DNA of 34,378 nt from Acidimicrobiaceae bacterium (GTDB lineage: Bacteria > Actinomycetota > Acidimicrobiia > Acidimicrobiales > RAAP-2): contig PMLV01000265.1 of NCBI GenBank assembly GCA_003160635.1, forward strand, positions 37,786 to 72,163, written 5' to 3'. Below the pieces are notes generated by a model, which did no database searches, was not told where the DNA came from, and worked only from the letters and a program-made list of their open reading frames with translations. Shown here in pieces: positions 16,754 through 23,292 of the stretch. The translations under genes and the position numbers were made by a program. Every line of letters begins with the position of its first letter. Position 1 is the first letter of the stretch.

Positions 16754-16759
16754 GCTCCC

Positions 16760-17215
16760 GTGCAGACCATTCTGGTCGCCAGCGATGCGCCCACCCTCCG
16801 TCGGGAGATCGAGGCGGTCATCAGCGGCCCCGACGTGACAGTTGATGCCGTGACCTCAGGACCTGAGGTGGTGGCCTTCGTGACGCAAGAGTCGCCCGAT
16901 CTGGTCATCGTCGACATGCAGATGGGCAACATGGGCGGCATGGCCGTGTGTCACGAGCTGCGGCTGCAGGAGTCGTATGACGCGCTGGACCACGTGGCCG
17001 TGCTCATGTTGCTGGACCGGCGGCCCGATGTCTTCCTGGCCCGGCGGTCCGGAGCCGAAGGGTGGCTGGTCAAGCCTCTCGACCCCCTGCGCCTGCGGCG
17101 AGCGGTCAACGCCCTCCTCGCCGACGGGACCTACGCCGACGATTCCTACACGCCCGTGCCCGTGCTGGTGGGCGCCGGACCCCAGCTCCAGGCGGGCGAC
17201 GAACCCACGAGCTGA
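16760..17215 (+). CDS. single-domain response regulator (receiver only)
   Basis: The 151 residues form one receiver domain (about 1-120) plus a 30-residue tail. The phosphoacceptor is Asp52 (LVIVDMQMGNMGG), with acidic residues near the N-terminus (SDAPT) and the conserved lysine Lys105 (GWLVKPLDPL). No output domain follows, so it would act by protein contact or phosphorelay. The usual Thr/Ser on strand 4 appears replaced in VAVLMLLDRRPD, which may alter signalling. GTG 16760 fits the leaderless layout. No histidine kinase is adjacent. The CBS/CorC gene starts 11 bp after its stop, so both may be co-transcribed. Confidence 0.88.
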   Translation: MQTILVASDAPTLRREIEAVISGPDVTVDAVTSGPEVVAFVTQESPDLVIVDMQMGNMGGMAVCHELRLQESYDALDHVAVLMLLDRRPDVFLARRSGAEGWLVKPLDPLRLRRAVNALLADGTYADDSYTPVPVLVGAGPQLQAGDEPTS

Positions 17216-17226
17216 TCCGACACCCC

Positions 17227-18117
17227 GTGTCGACCCCTCGGGAGACGCAGCCTGCAGTTGATCCGCCCCGCCGAGCTCGTCGGCCCTGGCGCCGAACGAC
17301 GCGGCGGGGGGAAGTGCCGCAGTCCCCGAAGGACGCTGAGGCCTCCGAGCAGGAGCGGATCATCATTGAGGCCCTGGCCGACCTGCGGGACATGGACGTG
17401 CGCGAGGTCATGACCCCACGGGTCGACGTGACCTTCCTGACCATTCCCGTCCAAGCGGATGACATCGCCCGCGCCGTGCGGACGTCGGGCCACAGTTGCT
17501 TCCCGGTGGTCCACGATGACCTCGACGACCTGATCGGCATCCTCTTCGTCAACGACATCTTCCGGACCGGGAAGGACGGCCCGTTGAGCCGCGACGCCAC
17601 GGACCCCAGTCCACTGGAGATCTCCCGCAAGGTGCGTCAGCCGTATCTCGTTCCCGAGTCGCTGGGCGTTCTCGAAGCCCTCGCCGACATGCGCAAACAC
17701 CGCCGGGCGGTGGCCGTGGTGGTGGACGAGTACGGCGGCGTGGCGGGGATCCTCACCGTCAAGGACCTCCTCGAACCCTTGGTGGGCGACCTGCACGACG
17801 AATTCGACGAGGTCGAAGAGCCGATGATCGTCCGGGTCGACGGCACACGCTGGCTCATCGACGGCCAGACCAACGTCGACGTCGTCCGTGAGCGCCTCGG
17901 CATGGATCTGCCCGACGGCGAGTACGTGACCCTGGGCGGACTCCTCTTTGCCCGCTTCGGCCACATCCCGACGGAGGGCGAACAGGTCCGGGTGGGCGAT
18001 TGGGACCTGCGCGTGGTCGAGATGGACAAGCGCCGGGTGGCCCAGGTGGTGGCCACGTCGCTCGGTACGACCCCCTCCGCACCGGACGCCGAAAGTCCAC
18101 CGGACTCAGAAGGCTAA
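17227..18117 (+). CDS. CBS-domain CorC/HlyC-like protein without membrane domain
   Basis: From GTG 17227 the protein has 296 residues. A basic N-terminus leads into RDMDVREVMTPRVDVTFL, the signature entry to the two CBS domains of the CorC/HlyC family, then VDEYGGVAGILTVKDLLEPL and DEFDE. The C-terminal CorC_HlyC domain has TNVDVVRERLGMDLP, GEYVTLGGLLFARFGHIP and GEQVRVGDWDLRVVEMD. The N-terminal DUF21 membrane domain of full transporters is absent, as in E. coli CorC. In the family this module is linked to Mg/Co efflux and nucleotide binding. GTG 17314, directly after a GGGGGGAA stretch, is an alternative start and may be the true one. tRNA-Pro follows 31 bp downstream. Confidence 0.85.
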   Translation: MSTPRETQPAVDPPRRARRPWRRTTRRGEVPQSPKDAEASEQERIIIEALADLRDMDVREVMTPRVDVTFLTIPVQADDIARAVRTSGHSCFPVVHDDLDDLIGILFVNDIFRTGKDGPLSRDATDPSPLEISRKVRQPYLVPESLGVLEALADMRKHRRAVAVVVDEYGGVAGILTVKDLLEPLVGDLHDEFDEVEEPMIVRVDGTRWLIDGQTNVDVVRERLGMDLPDGEYVTLGGLLFARFGHIPTEGEQVRVGDWDLRVVEMDKRRVAQVVATSLGTTPSAPDAESPPDSEG

Positions 18118-18148
18118 GGTGACTGGCCTGCTTCCTTCGGGAGGCGGA

Positions 18149-18226
18149 CGGGCTGTGGCGCAGCTTGGTTAGCGCGCTGCGTTCGGGACGCAGAGGTCCC
18201 CGGTTCAAATCCGGGCAGCCCGACCA
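18149..18226 (+). tRNA. tRNA-Pro (CGG)
   Basis: The acceptor arm CGGGCTG pairs with CAGCCCG. The D arm is GCGC/GCGC, the anticodon arm is CTGCG-TTCGGGA-CGCAG with anticodon CGG, and the T arm is CCCGG-TTCAAAT-CCGGG. The discriminator is A at 18223 and CCA is encoded (18224-18226). The 3' part from 18181 is copied at 21256, so this gene is an integration site. Confidence 0.97.
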
Positions 18227-18268
18227 GAAGTCCCTGGTCAGGGCCTCAGGATTCTGAGGTGCCTGGCT
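18181..18268 (+). repeat. attL: left copy of the tRNA-Pro direct repeat
   Basis: This 88-bp segment starts in the tRNA anticodon arm and ends 42 bp past the CCA. It matches 21256-21343 in the same register. The first 46 bp (tRNA part) have one mismatch, the next nine are poorly conserved, and the last 33 have one mismatch. The last part holds a hairpin, CAGGGCCTCAG paired with CTGAGG and GCCTG around GATT, which may terminate the tRNA. The stop codon of the integrase remnant (18246) lies inside it. Confidence 0.88.
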
Positions 18269-18647
18269 CTTGAGAAGGGTTGGCGCGCAACTGGCGCGGA
18301 GTTTTCGTGCCTGGGGCCTTTTGGTGCAATTCGCCGAAAAACCTCTCGCCAATCACGTCCGCTGCTGCCCTGTCTATTGATGCCGGAGCGGATGCGCAGA
18401 CGGCCAGCGTCATGCGGGGGTCGGCATGGCCCAGGCGAACCTGGGCCGTCTTCACGTCAATTCCCCCGACGACGAGTGTGGTGGCGTTCAGCCGGCGCAG
18501 GTCGTGGAAGCCGGCGCCCTCACAGCCGGCTTCCTTGGCGGCCGGGAGCCATACCCGCCGGCGCCAGTTCGAGTAGCGCAGCGGACCGCCGTCATCGTCG
18601 GTGAAAATGAGCGCCTGGGTGTCGGCGGTAGGACTTGGAACTGCGCT
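18246..18647 (-). pseudogene. tyrosine recombinase (integrase) remnant, truncated, catalytic Tyr replaced by Cys
   Basis: About 133 C-terminal codons of a phage-type integrase remain. An in-frame TAA at 18648-18650 cuts off everything upstream. The remnant reads LIFTDDDGGPLRYSNWRRRV, then GFHDLRRLNATTLVVGGIDV, then VRLGHADPRMTLAVCASA. The catalytic Arg (HDLRR) and His (LGH) are present, but the position of the nucleophilic tyrosine (normally VYA) is cysteine; the codon TGC differs by one transition from TAC. The gene points towards tRNA-Pro, with its stop inside the attachment repeat, as usual for tRNA-targeting integrases. It cannot be active. Confidence 0.88.
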
Positions 18648-18720
18648 TTAACAAATGCCCTGGCGGCAGTGATATTCAATTTTGCGACTAGCGGCGGCGA
18701 AATGGCTGCGCTGCTTGTCG

Positions 18721-18737
18721 TGACTACACTGTAGTCA
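18721..18737 (+). promoter_or_regulatory. palindromic operator and leaderless promoter of toxin-antitoxin pair 1
   Basis: TGACTACACTGTAGTCA is a perfect 17-bp palindrome (8-bp arms, one central base) that ends on the A of the ATG at 18737. Inside it TACACT (18725-18730) stands six bases before the ATG, so operator, -10 element and start site coincide. Autorepression by the antitoxin is the likely use. Confidence 0.65.
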
Positions 18738-19162
18738 TGGTGAATCCCGTATCGATCCGCTTCCGGCGGGCCGAAGTGCTCGACCAGCTCAAGGCTGAAG
18801 CCGGGGCCCGACACGTCTCGTCCTCGGCCCTGGCCGAAGAGCTCATCGAGGAAGGGTTGCGGTCCCGTCGCCATCCCCTGGTCATCTTCCGGGACGGCCC
18901 CACGGGCCGACGGGCTGCCCTGGCGGGTGGGCCGGACGTATGGGAGGTCATCGGCGGCGTCGTCGGCGGTGACGTGCCGACTGGCATGCGCATCAAACGT
19001 GCCGTGGAGCAGTTCGGTCTCTCCGCGCAACAGGTCAGTGCGGCGCTGGACTACTACGCGTCATTCACGGCCGAGATCGACGATGAGATCGCAGCCAACC
19101 TGAGGGCGGCCGCCGAGGCCGAGGTGGCCTGGCGTCGGCGCCAGGACCTCCTTTCAGGGTGA
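18737..19162 (+). CDS. antitoxin of a DUF5615-type toxin-antitoxin pair
   Basis: This 141-residue protein begins with a short ribbon-helix-helix-like segment (NPVSIRFRRAEVLDQLKAEA, then HVSSSALAEELIEEGL). It continues with RDGPTGRRAALAGGPDVWEV, a DUF433-like piece with GLSAQQVSAALDYYASF, and a charged C-terminal helix (EIDDEIAANLRAAAEAEVAW). Such proteins are regularly found directly upstream of DUF5615 PIN-like proteins and act as DNA-binding antitoxins. The stop overlaps the toxin start (GTGA), and the start lies on a palindromic operator. The specific antitoxin family is my reading of the layout. Confidence 0.8.
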   Translation: MVNPVSIRFRRAEVLDQLKAEAGARHVSSSALAEELIEEGLRSRRHPLVIFRDGPTGRRAALAGGPDVWEVIGGVVGGDVPTGMRIKRAVEQFGLSAQQVSAALDYYASFTAEIDDEIAANLRAAAEAEVAWRRRQDLLSG

Positions 19163-19518
19163 AGCATTTGCTCGATGTGCACCACTCCCGCATCGCTGCC
19201 GAACGCCTACGAGCGACCGGCCACGATGTGCAGGGGGCCGCCGACGATCCGGAGCTGGCCGCAGTCCCCGACGAAGAGCTCTTGCGACGGGCAAGCGCCG
19301 ACGGCCGGGCCGTGGTCACCGAGAACGCCAAGGACTTCGACCGTATCGTGCGTTCCTGGGTGGCGACCGGCGAGCACCATGCCGGGGTGATCTTCACGTC
19401 GCCCCGGCGGTTTCACCGTGGAAGCACCAGCTATCCCGAAAATGTGATCGTGGCCCTCACGCACTTTCTCGGCATGCCCCCTGTCGCCGAACTCGACTGG
19501 GTGCACTGGCTGGAGTGA
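19159..19518 (+). CDS. DUF5615 PIN-like toxin
   Basis: This 119-residue protein has the DUF5615 layout, a short PIN-like nuclease domain: KHLLDVHHSRIAAERLRATG, HDVQGAADD, PDEELLRRASADGRAVVTEN and AKDFDRIVRS. The acidic residues Asp (LLD), Asp/Glu (PDEEL) and Asp (AKDFD) match the metal-binding positions of PIN RNases. The second residue of the usual LLDE motif is Val here (LLDV). It would cleave RNA when freed from its antitoxin. The start GTG overlaps the antitoxin stop by four bases. Alternative start codons are not near. Confidence 0.82.
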   Translation: MKHLLDVHHSRIAAERLRATGHDVQGAADDPELAAVPDEELLRRASADGRAVVTENAKDFDRIVRSWVATGEHHAGVIFTSPRRFHRGSTSYPENVIVALTHFLGMPPVAELDWVHWLE

Positions 19519-19780
19519 CGCTGCACCCTCGTTTTGCGACCCTCGAGCGCCACGGGACCGTCGAACGAGTGCGATAAAGGGTTTGTATTTTGTGGGTGCT
19601 GTGTTACAGGGAACGCACCCACCCATGCATTGGAACGGTCTTTGCACGTAGGCCGGCCGCATGGCGCCCGGCCAATTCCATTATGAAATGACGGACGGTT
19701 GACGACGCAGCCCTCAAGGGTGCGCTCCGCCGGCCTACGGCCGCCCTTGACCGCCGCTCCTCCCGGCCCGGGCTCGGACA
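19519..19780. other. intergenic stretch with one hairpin, no gene seen
   Basis: Between toxin-antitoxin pairs 1 and 2 I see no open frame with coding features. GTGGGTGC (19592-19599) and GCACCCAC (19615-19622) form a perfect 8-bp stem with a 15-base loop. No T-run follows on either strand, so it is not a clear terminator. The segment near 19700-19780 is a G+C-rich low-complexity stretch. Confidence 0.6.
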
Positions 19781-19814
19781 CCGTAATACGGTATTGCCGC
19801 AATACGGCTAAACT
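19781..19814 (+). promoter_or_regulatory. double inverted repeat and leaderless promoter of toxin-antitoxin pair 2
   Basis: CCGTA-A-TACGG (19781-19791) overlaps GTATTG-CCG-CAATAC (19791-19805). TAAACT (19809-19814) then stands six bases before the ATG at 19821. Two adjacent palindromes would suit cooperative binding of an AbrB-type antitoxin or its complex. Confidence 0.6.
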
Positions 19815-19820
19815 GTCATC

Positions 19821-20108
19821 ATGGAGAAAGAGGCGAACTTCGTCACCGTCCAAGCCAGAGGGGTGATTGCCATCCCGCCGGCGCTCCGGCGCCAGTTCGG
19901 GCTGGACCGTCCCGGAGCGCAAGTGGAAGTCATCGAACGTGACGGTGAGATCGTCCTACGTCCACACGTTCCCGTCCCGTCTGATCAAGCGTGGTTCTGG
20001 ACCGAACGATGGCAGAAGATGGAACGCCAAGCCGACGCTGACGTCGCCGCAGAGAAGGTCGCCTCGTTCGAGAACGTCGATGACTTCCTAGCCGACCTTG
20101 ATTCGTGA
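19821..20108 (+). CDS. AbrB/SpoVT-type antitoxin
   Basis: This 95-residue protein starts with a swapped-hairpin AbrB (SpoVT) DNA-binding domain: FVTVQARGVIAIPPALRRQF, then GLDRPGAQVEVIERDGEIVL (residues 7-46). The C-terminal half (WFWTERWQKMERQADADVAA, then FENVDDFLADL) is acidic and helical, the part that usually wraps the toxin. The stop overlaps the next start (GTGA). The upstream palindromes and leaderless start fit autoregulation. The domain call is firm. Confidence 0.88.
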   Translation: MEKEANFVTVQARGVIAIPPALRRQFGLDRPGAQVEVIERDGEIVLRPHVPVPSDQAWFWTERWQKMERQADADVAAEKVASFENVDDFLADLDS

Positions 20109-20431
20109 GGTTCGAGCGGACCGACGTCTTCAAGTCCGACTACAAACGGCTAGCGAACTCCAACCGAGAGCTCTTTCGCCGAGCGGCCCGAGAATTCAAC
20201 GATGCGTGTGTTCAGTTCGTTGTGGCCAACGATCCCGCATCGTGGCCGGCGAAACTGCGAGTGAAGTCGGTAGTCAACGCTCCTGGCGTTTTCGAACTGA
20301 CGTGGAGCTTCAGCGGAACCGATGGCCGAGCTACGTGGGAGTGGACCACCGTCACTGATGCCAAGGGTATTACTCATCCAGCGGTGCGTTGGCGACGACT
20401 TGGCGATCACGAGATCTTCCGAAACCCATGA
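20105..20431 (+). CDS. RelE/ParE-superfamily toxin partner of the AbrB antitoxin
   Basis: The 108 residues resemble a RelE-fold toxin: FERTDVFKSDYKRLANSNRE, a central helix (LFRRAAREFNDACVQFVV), WPAKLRVKSVVNAPGVFELT and WSFSGTDGRATWEW, ending in VRWRRLGDHEIFRNP. The basic and aromatic residues near the end (RWRRLGDHEIF) correspond to the mRNA-binding or catalytic end of the fold. It is coupled to the antitoxin by a four-base overlap. The target (ribosome-bound mRNA or gyrase) cannot be told. Confidence 0.78.
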   Translation: MRFERTDVFKSDYKRLANSNRELFRRAAREFNDACVQFVVANDPASWPAKLRVKSVVNAPGVFELTWSFSGTDGRATWEWTTVTDAKGITHPAVRWRRLGDHEIFRNP

Positions 20432-20512
20432 GGTGAACATCGGGTCGAAGTCTCTGTTGGTTGTCTTCTTTTGGATGTTCTGACGGAGTGTGTCGCCCTG
20501 CGCCGCAGACGC

Positions 20513-20773
20513 TCAGCGCTCGTAAACCTCCCGGCGGTGAGCCATCCGGAGTACGAGAACGAGGAGCTCGCTGTCGTGGATCTCGTAGATCACGCGGTAG
20601 TCGCCGGTGCGTACCCGCCACTCTCCCGCTCCGCCGACAAGGCGAGTGGCAGCTGGCGGTAGAGGATCCTCGGCCAGCAATTCGATCGCTGCTTGGATCC
20701 GGCGCCTGACGTCCGGGTCGAACTTACGGAGCTGGCGTGCGGCCGCTGGGGACAGCGAGACCGAATAGCTCAT
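20513..20773 (-). CDS. RelE-family toxin
   Basis: This 86-residue RelE toxin has the typical length and order: YSVSLSPAAARQLRKFDPDV, then RRRIQAAIELLAEDPLPP, WRVRTGDYRVIYEI and VLRMAHRREVYER. The arginines in WRVRTGDYR and the C-terminal HRREVYE match the catalytic positions of RelE, an RNase that cuts mRNA in the ribosomal A site. Its start overlaps the antitoxin stop by four bases (20770-20773). The pair converges on toxin-antitoxin pair 2. Confidence 0.92.
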   Translation of the reverse strand: MSYSVSLSPAAARQLRKFDPDVRRRIQAAIELLAEDPLPPAATRLVGGAGEWRVRTGDYRVIYEIHDSELLVLVLRMAHRREVYER

Positions 20774-21045
20774 ACCAGGCCGAGGTCCGCCTTGACCTCG
20801 TCCCAGGGGATGGGCTCCTCCCCGGTTGCCTTCATCTCGGCACGCGCCGCCTCCGCCGCCCTGATGTCGGCCATATCCTCAGCGAGCTCAAGAATGCCCT
20901 CAAGGTCGTCGGCGTCGATTACTGCTGCGACTCGACGTCCACGTCGGGTCAGGTAGACCGGCTCGTGTTCGGTATGCGCATGATCAATGATCGCCGCAAG
21001 CCGCTTACGTGCCTCCGTGATATTGAGTGGCTCGGTCATGCTCAT
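20770..21045 (-). CDS. Phd/YefM-family antitoxin
   Basis: The 91 residues from ATG 21045 form a Phd/YefM antitoxin: EPLNITEARKRLAAIIDHAH, PVYLTRRGRRVAAVIDADDL and a long acidic C-terminal helix. The first part binds DNA; the tail would neutralise the toxin. ATG 21045 is preferred over ATG 21039 because it lies exactly six bases after TACAAT, as with the other two pairs. The frame stays open upstream to 21180, but that part runs through the operator and is not coding in character. Confidence 0.92.
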   Translation of the reverse strand: MSMTEPLNITEARKRLAAIIDHAHTEHEPVYLTRRGRRVAAVIDADDLEGILELAEDMADIRAAEAARAEMKATGEEPIPWDEVKADLGLV

Positions 21046-21064
21046 GTACATATTGTACATGAGC
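21040..21064 (-). promoter_or_regulatory. 25-bp perfect palindrome, operator and promoter of toxin-antitoxin pair 3
   Basis: Two 11-bp arms (GCTCATGTACA and its complement) flank TAT. On the minus strand the TACAAT within it (21057-21052) is six bases before the ATG at 21045, so the operator covers the -10 element and the first codon. A further half-site ATGTACAT lies at 21073-21080. Autorepression by Phd is the expected use. Confidence 0.75.
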
Positions 21065-21255
21065 GCCCTGAGATGTACATATCTGTTTTTCGGTTGATCA
21101 GCACTTCGCAGCCGAGTGAAATGGCGCGGAACGTGGCGAGCAGCGGTATTCGGCGGTACGGAACGGTCACTGCTGAACACAGATCAATAGTCATTGAACT
21201 GGACTTTTACAGGATAACGGCCATCGACAGGACCGGCGAATTTCGGCCAGGCTCT

Positions 21256-21343
21256 GTTCGGGACGCAGTGGTCCCCGGTTCAAATCCGGGCAGCCCGACC
21301 AAAAAAACCAGGTCAGGGCCTCAGGATTCTGAGGCGCCTGGCT
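21256..21343 (+). repeat. attR: right copy of the tRNA-Pro direct repeat
   Basis: The first 46 bp repeat the tRNA-Pro sequence from the anticodon arm to CCA with a single change (A to T at the 14th base). The remainder repeats the downstream hairpin region; here the stem partner reads CTGAGGCGCC, a slightly better fit than in the left copy. There is no 5' tRNA half, so this is not a tRNA gene. It marks the right edge of the island. Confidence 0.88.
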
Positions 21344-21370
21344 CCTCTCGGATGGTTGCGTCGTAGCGCC

Positions 21371-21952
21371 TCATGACGCATCTCGGACCACCTCGTAGGT
21401 GAGCAAAGGCAGGCCCTCGCCGACGGTCTGGGTGTGGACGAGGCGCAGAGGTGTCGTGTCACTTGTCTCGCCGAAGAGGCGCTCGCCCGCTCCGAGCACG
21501 ACTGGGAAGATCACGAGCCGAAACTCGTCGACCAGGCCCTCCTCGATCAGCGCGCGCACCAGCTGGAAGCTCGCATAGACGATGATGTCTCCGTCGATCT
21601 GCTCCTTCAGCGTGGAGATCTCTTTGACTATGTCGTCCCGGAGGACGGTCGAGTTGGACCACTTGGGCTCCTCCAAGGTGGATGACACGACGTACTTGGG
21701 CAGGCTGTTCAACCGGTCCGCCCATTCTCCAGTCCGACTCAGCCACAGAGTGGCGAACCACTCGTCGCTCTTGCGGCCCAGCAGTATGGCCTTGGAGTGC
21801 AGCGCCTCGTTGGTCTCGACGGCGGCCCAAGCTTCGAGGTCCTTGCCCCCGAACTGAGCGAACCAGCCTCCGTGTCTGAAGCCCTCCCGGCCGTCCGGGT
21901 CCTGGACGACCCCGTCGAGCGAGACGTTGGTGGTGACGACAATCTTTCCCAT
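21371..21952 (-). CDS. dihydrofolate-reductase/RibD C-terminal family protein
   Basis: The 193 residues from ATG 21952 have the DHFR-like fold of the RibD C-terminal family: KIVVTTNVSLDGVVQDPDG, AILLGRKSDEWFATLW, LPKYVVSSTLEEPKWSNSTV, IVVYASFQLVRALIEEGLVD-type strand/helix and FRLVIFPVVLGAGERLFGE. These proteins bind NADPH; most small stand-alone members have no proven substrate and are not folate enzymes. GAGGAG about 10 bases before the ATG is a fitting ribosome binding site; the frame is open further upstream. The gene is divergent from a SigX5-type sigma factor, a common pairing in actinobacteria to my knowledge. Confidence 0.88.
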   Translation of the reverse strand: MGKIVVTTNVSLDGVVQDPDGREGFRHGGWFAQFGGKDLEAWAAVETNEALHSKAILLGRKSDEWFATLWLSRTGEWADRLNSLPKYVVSSTLEEPKWSNSTVLRDDIVKEISTLKEQIDGDIIVYASFQLVRALIEEGLVDEFRLVIFPVVLGAGERLFGETSDTTPLRLVHTQTVGEGLPLLTYEVVRDAS

Positions 21953-22072
21953 GTTTCGTTTCTCCTCATGTGGGTGTTTGTGATTCGAAGAGGTAGACCC
22001 CGCGACTGCGGGAAACTGGGCGCTCATCGACCGCCCAGTTCGCCCTTCGGCCGGTGTCTCAATGAGGATGGG

Positions 22073-23116
22073 ATGGCAGCAGAACACGGGAAGAGAGGTG
22101 CGGTGACTGCAGTGACGGCTGACTTGATCTCAAGGGCGCGAGCCGGCGACGACGATGCGTTCCGCCAGCTCACCGAGCCGTACCGCCGCGAGCTGCACGT
22201 GCATTGTTACCGGATGCTCGGATCCTTCCAGGACGCAGAGGACGCGCTCCAAGAGACGCTCCTGGCCGCCTGGCTGGGTTTCGGAAGGTTCGAGGGACGC
22301 TCCTCGCTGCGCACCTGGCTCTACCAGATCGCCACCAACCGGTGCCTGAACGCCCGTCGGTCGGCCGGCCGACGCCCGGCCAAGGAGTGGGACGTGCCCA
22401 AGGTTGAACCGCCCGAGCCGACCCGTCTCGGAGAAGTGCTGTGGCTCGAGCCATATCCCGACACCCTCCTCGAGGGTGCTCTCAACGTGCCGCTCGGCCC
22501 GGAGTCCCGCTATGAACAGACCCAGTCCATCTCCCTGGCTTTCGTGACCGCCATTCAGGTCCTGCCACCGCGCCAGCTCACCGTACTCGTCCTGCGCGAC
22601 GTCCTCGGCTTCCAGGCGAGTGAGGTAGCCAACATGCTGGGCTCGACCATCGATTCGGTCAACAGCGCGCTCAAGCGAGCGCGCTCCAGCCTGCAGCGGC
22701 GGTGGCCGCCGGCCGCCGGCTTCGTAGCGGCTCCGGGCCCCAATTCGCGTTCGGAGGACGACATCGTGGGAAAGTTCGTCAGCGCGTGGGAGTCCGCCGA
22801 TGTCGACGCATTGGTGGAACTTCTTACTGACGACGTCTTCATGTCGATGCCGCCGATGCCGTTCGAATACGAGGGCCGGGATGCCGTGGCCAGCTTCTGC
22901 GCCAGCATCTTTGGCTCGGGCCGGCGTTTCGACCTCGTGCCGACTCGAGCCAACGGTCAGCCGGCGTTCGGGGCCTACGTGCGCGCTCCTGACGGCATCA
23001 GCTACGGCGTGGGCCTCTTCGTCCTCGCCCTCGCCGGTGACCGGATCTGTGCCATGACCCGTTTCGAGGACAATGTGCTCCAGTGGTTCGGGCTTCCGAG
23101 ATCGCTGGCAAGGTGA
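22073..23116 (+). CDS. ECF sigma factor, SigX5/SigJ-like with C-terminal SnoaL-like domain
   Basis: The 347 residues contain sigma region 2 (ISRARAGDDDAFRQLTEPYR, HCYRMLGSFQDAEDALQETL, LRTWLYQIATNRCLN) and region 4 (FVTAIQVLPPRQLTVLVLRD, FQASEVANMLGSTIDSVNSA). A C-terminal NTF2/SnoaL-like domain of about 120 residues follows (VGKFVSAWESADVDALVELL). This is the layout of the TIGR02960 (SigX5) group, in which the extra domain replaces an anti-sigma factor in controlling activity; no anti-sigma gene is adjacent. ATG 22073 has GAGGA upstream; GTG 22103, after GAGAGGT, is a good alternative. It probably controls itself and near neighbours. Confidence 0.88.
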   Translation: MAAEHGKRGAVTAVTADLISRARAGDDDAFRQLTEPYRRELHVHCYRMLGSFQDAEDALQETLLAAWLGFGRFEGRSSLRTWLYQIATNRCLNARRSAGRRPAKEWDVPKVEPPEPTRLGEVLWLEPYPDTLLEGALNVPLGPESRYEQTQSISLAFVTAIQVLPPRQLTVLVLRDVLGFQASEVANMLGSTIDSVNSALKRARSSLQRRWPPAAGFVAAPGPNSRSEDDIVGKFVSAWESADVDALVELLTDDVFMSMPPMPFEYEGRDAVASFCASIFGSGRRFDLVPTRANGQPAFGAYVRAPDGISYGVGLFVLALAGDRICAMTRFEDNVLQWFGLPRSLAR

Positions 23117-23292
23117 TGGTGCTGAACCTGGAGAAATGCGGTTGCTCGTGACCAGCCACGGGTGGCACCGCGAGCAAAAGCTGCCCGCATGTGAAAACCT
23201 CCTGTGCGCATGAAGCCTCGGGGACTGCGCCACTGGTCCCCTGCTTATCTGCCCATCACCGCAACGGGCCCACCATGAGGAGGCTGCAACGG

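Noticed and set aside
19592..19622. Rho-independent terminator after toxin-antitoxin pair 1
   Set aside because: The stem is good, but no T-run follows on either strand and the loop is long.
21256..21301. Second tRNA-Pro gene
   Set aside because: Only the 3' part from the anticodon arm on is present; the 5' acceptor and D arm are missing, so it is an attachment-site copy.
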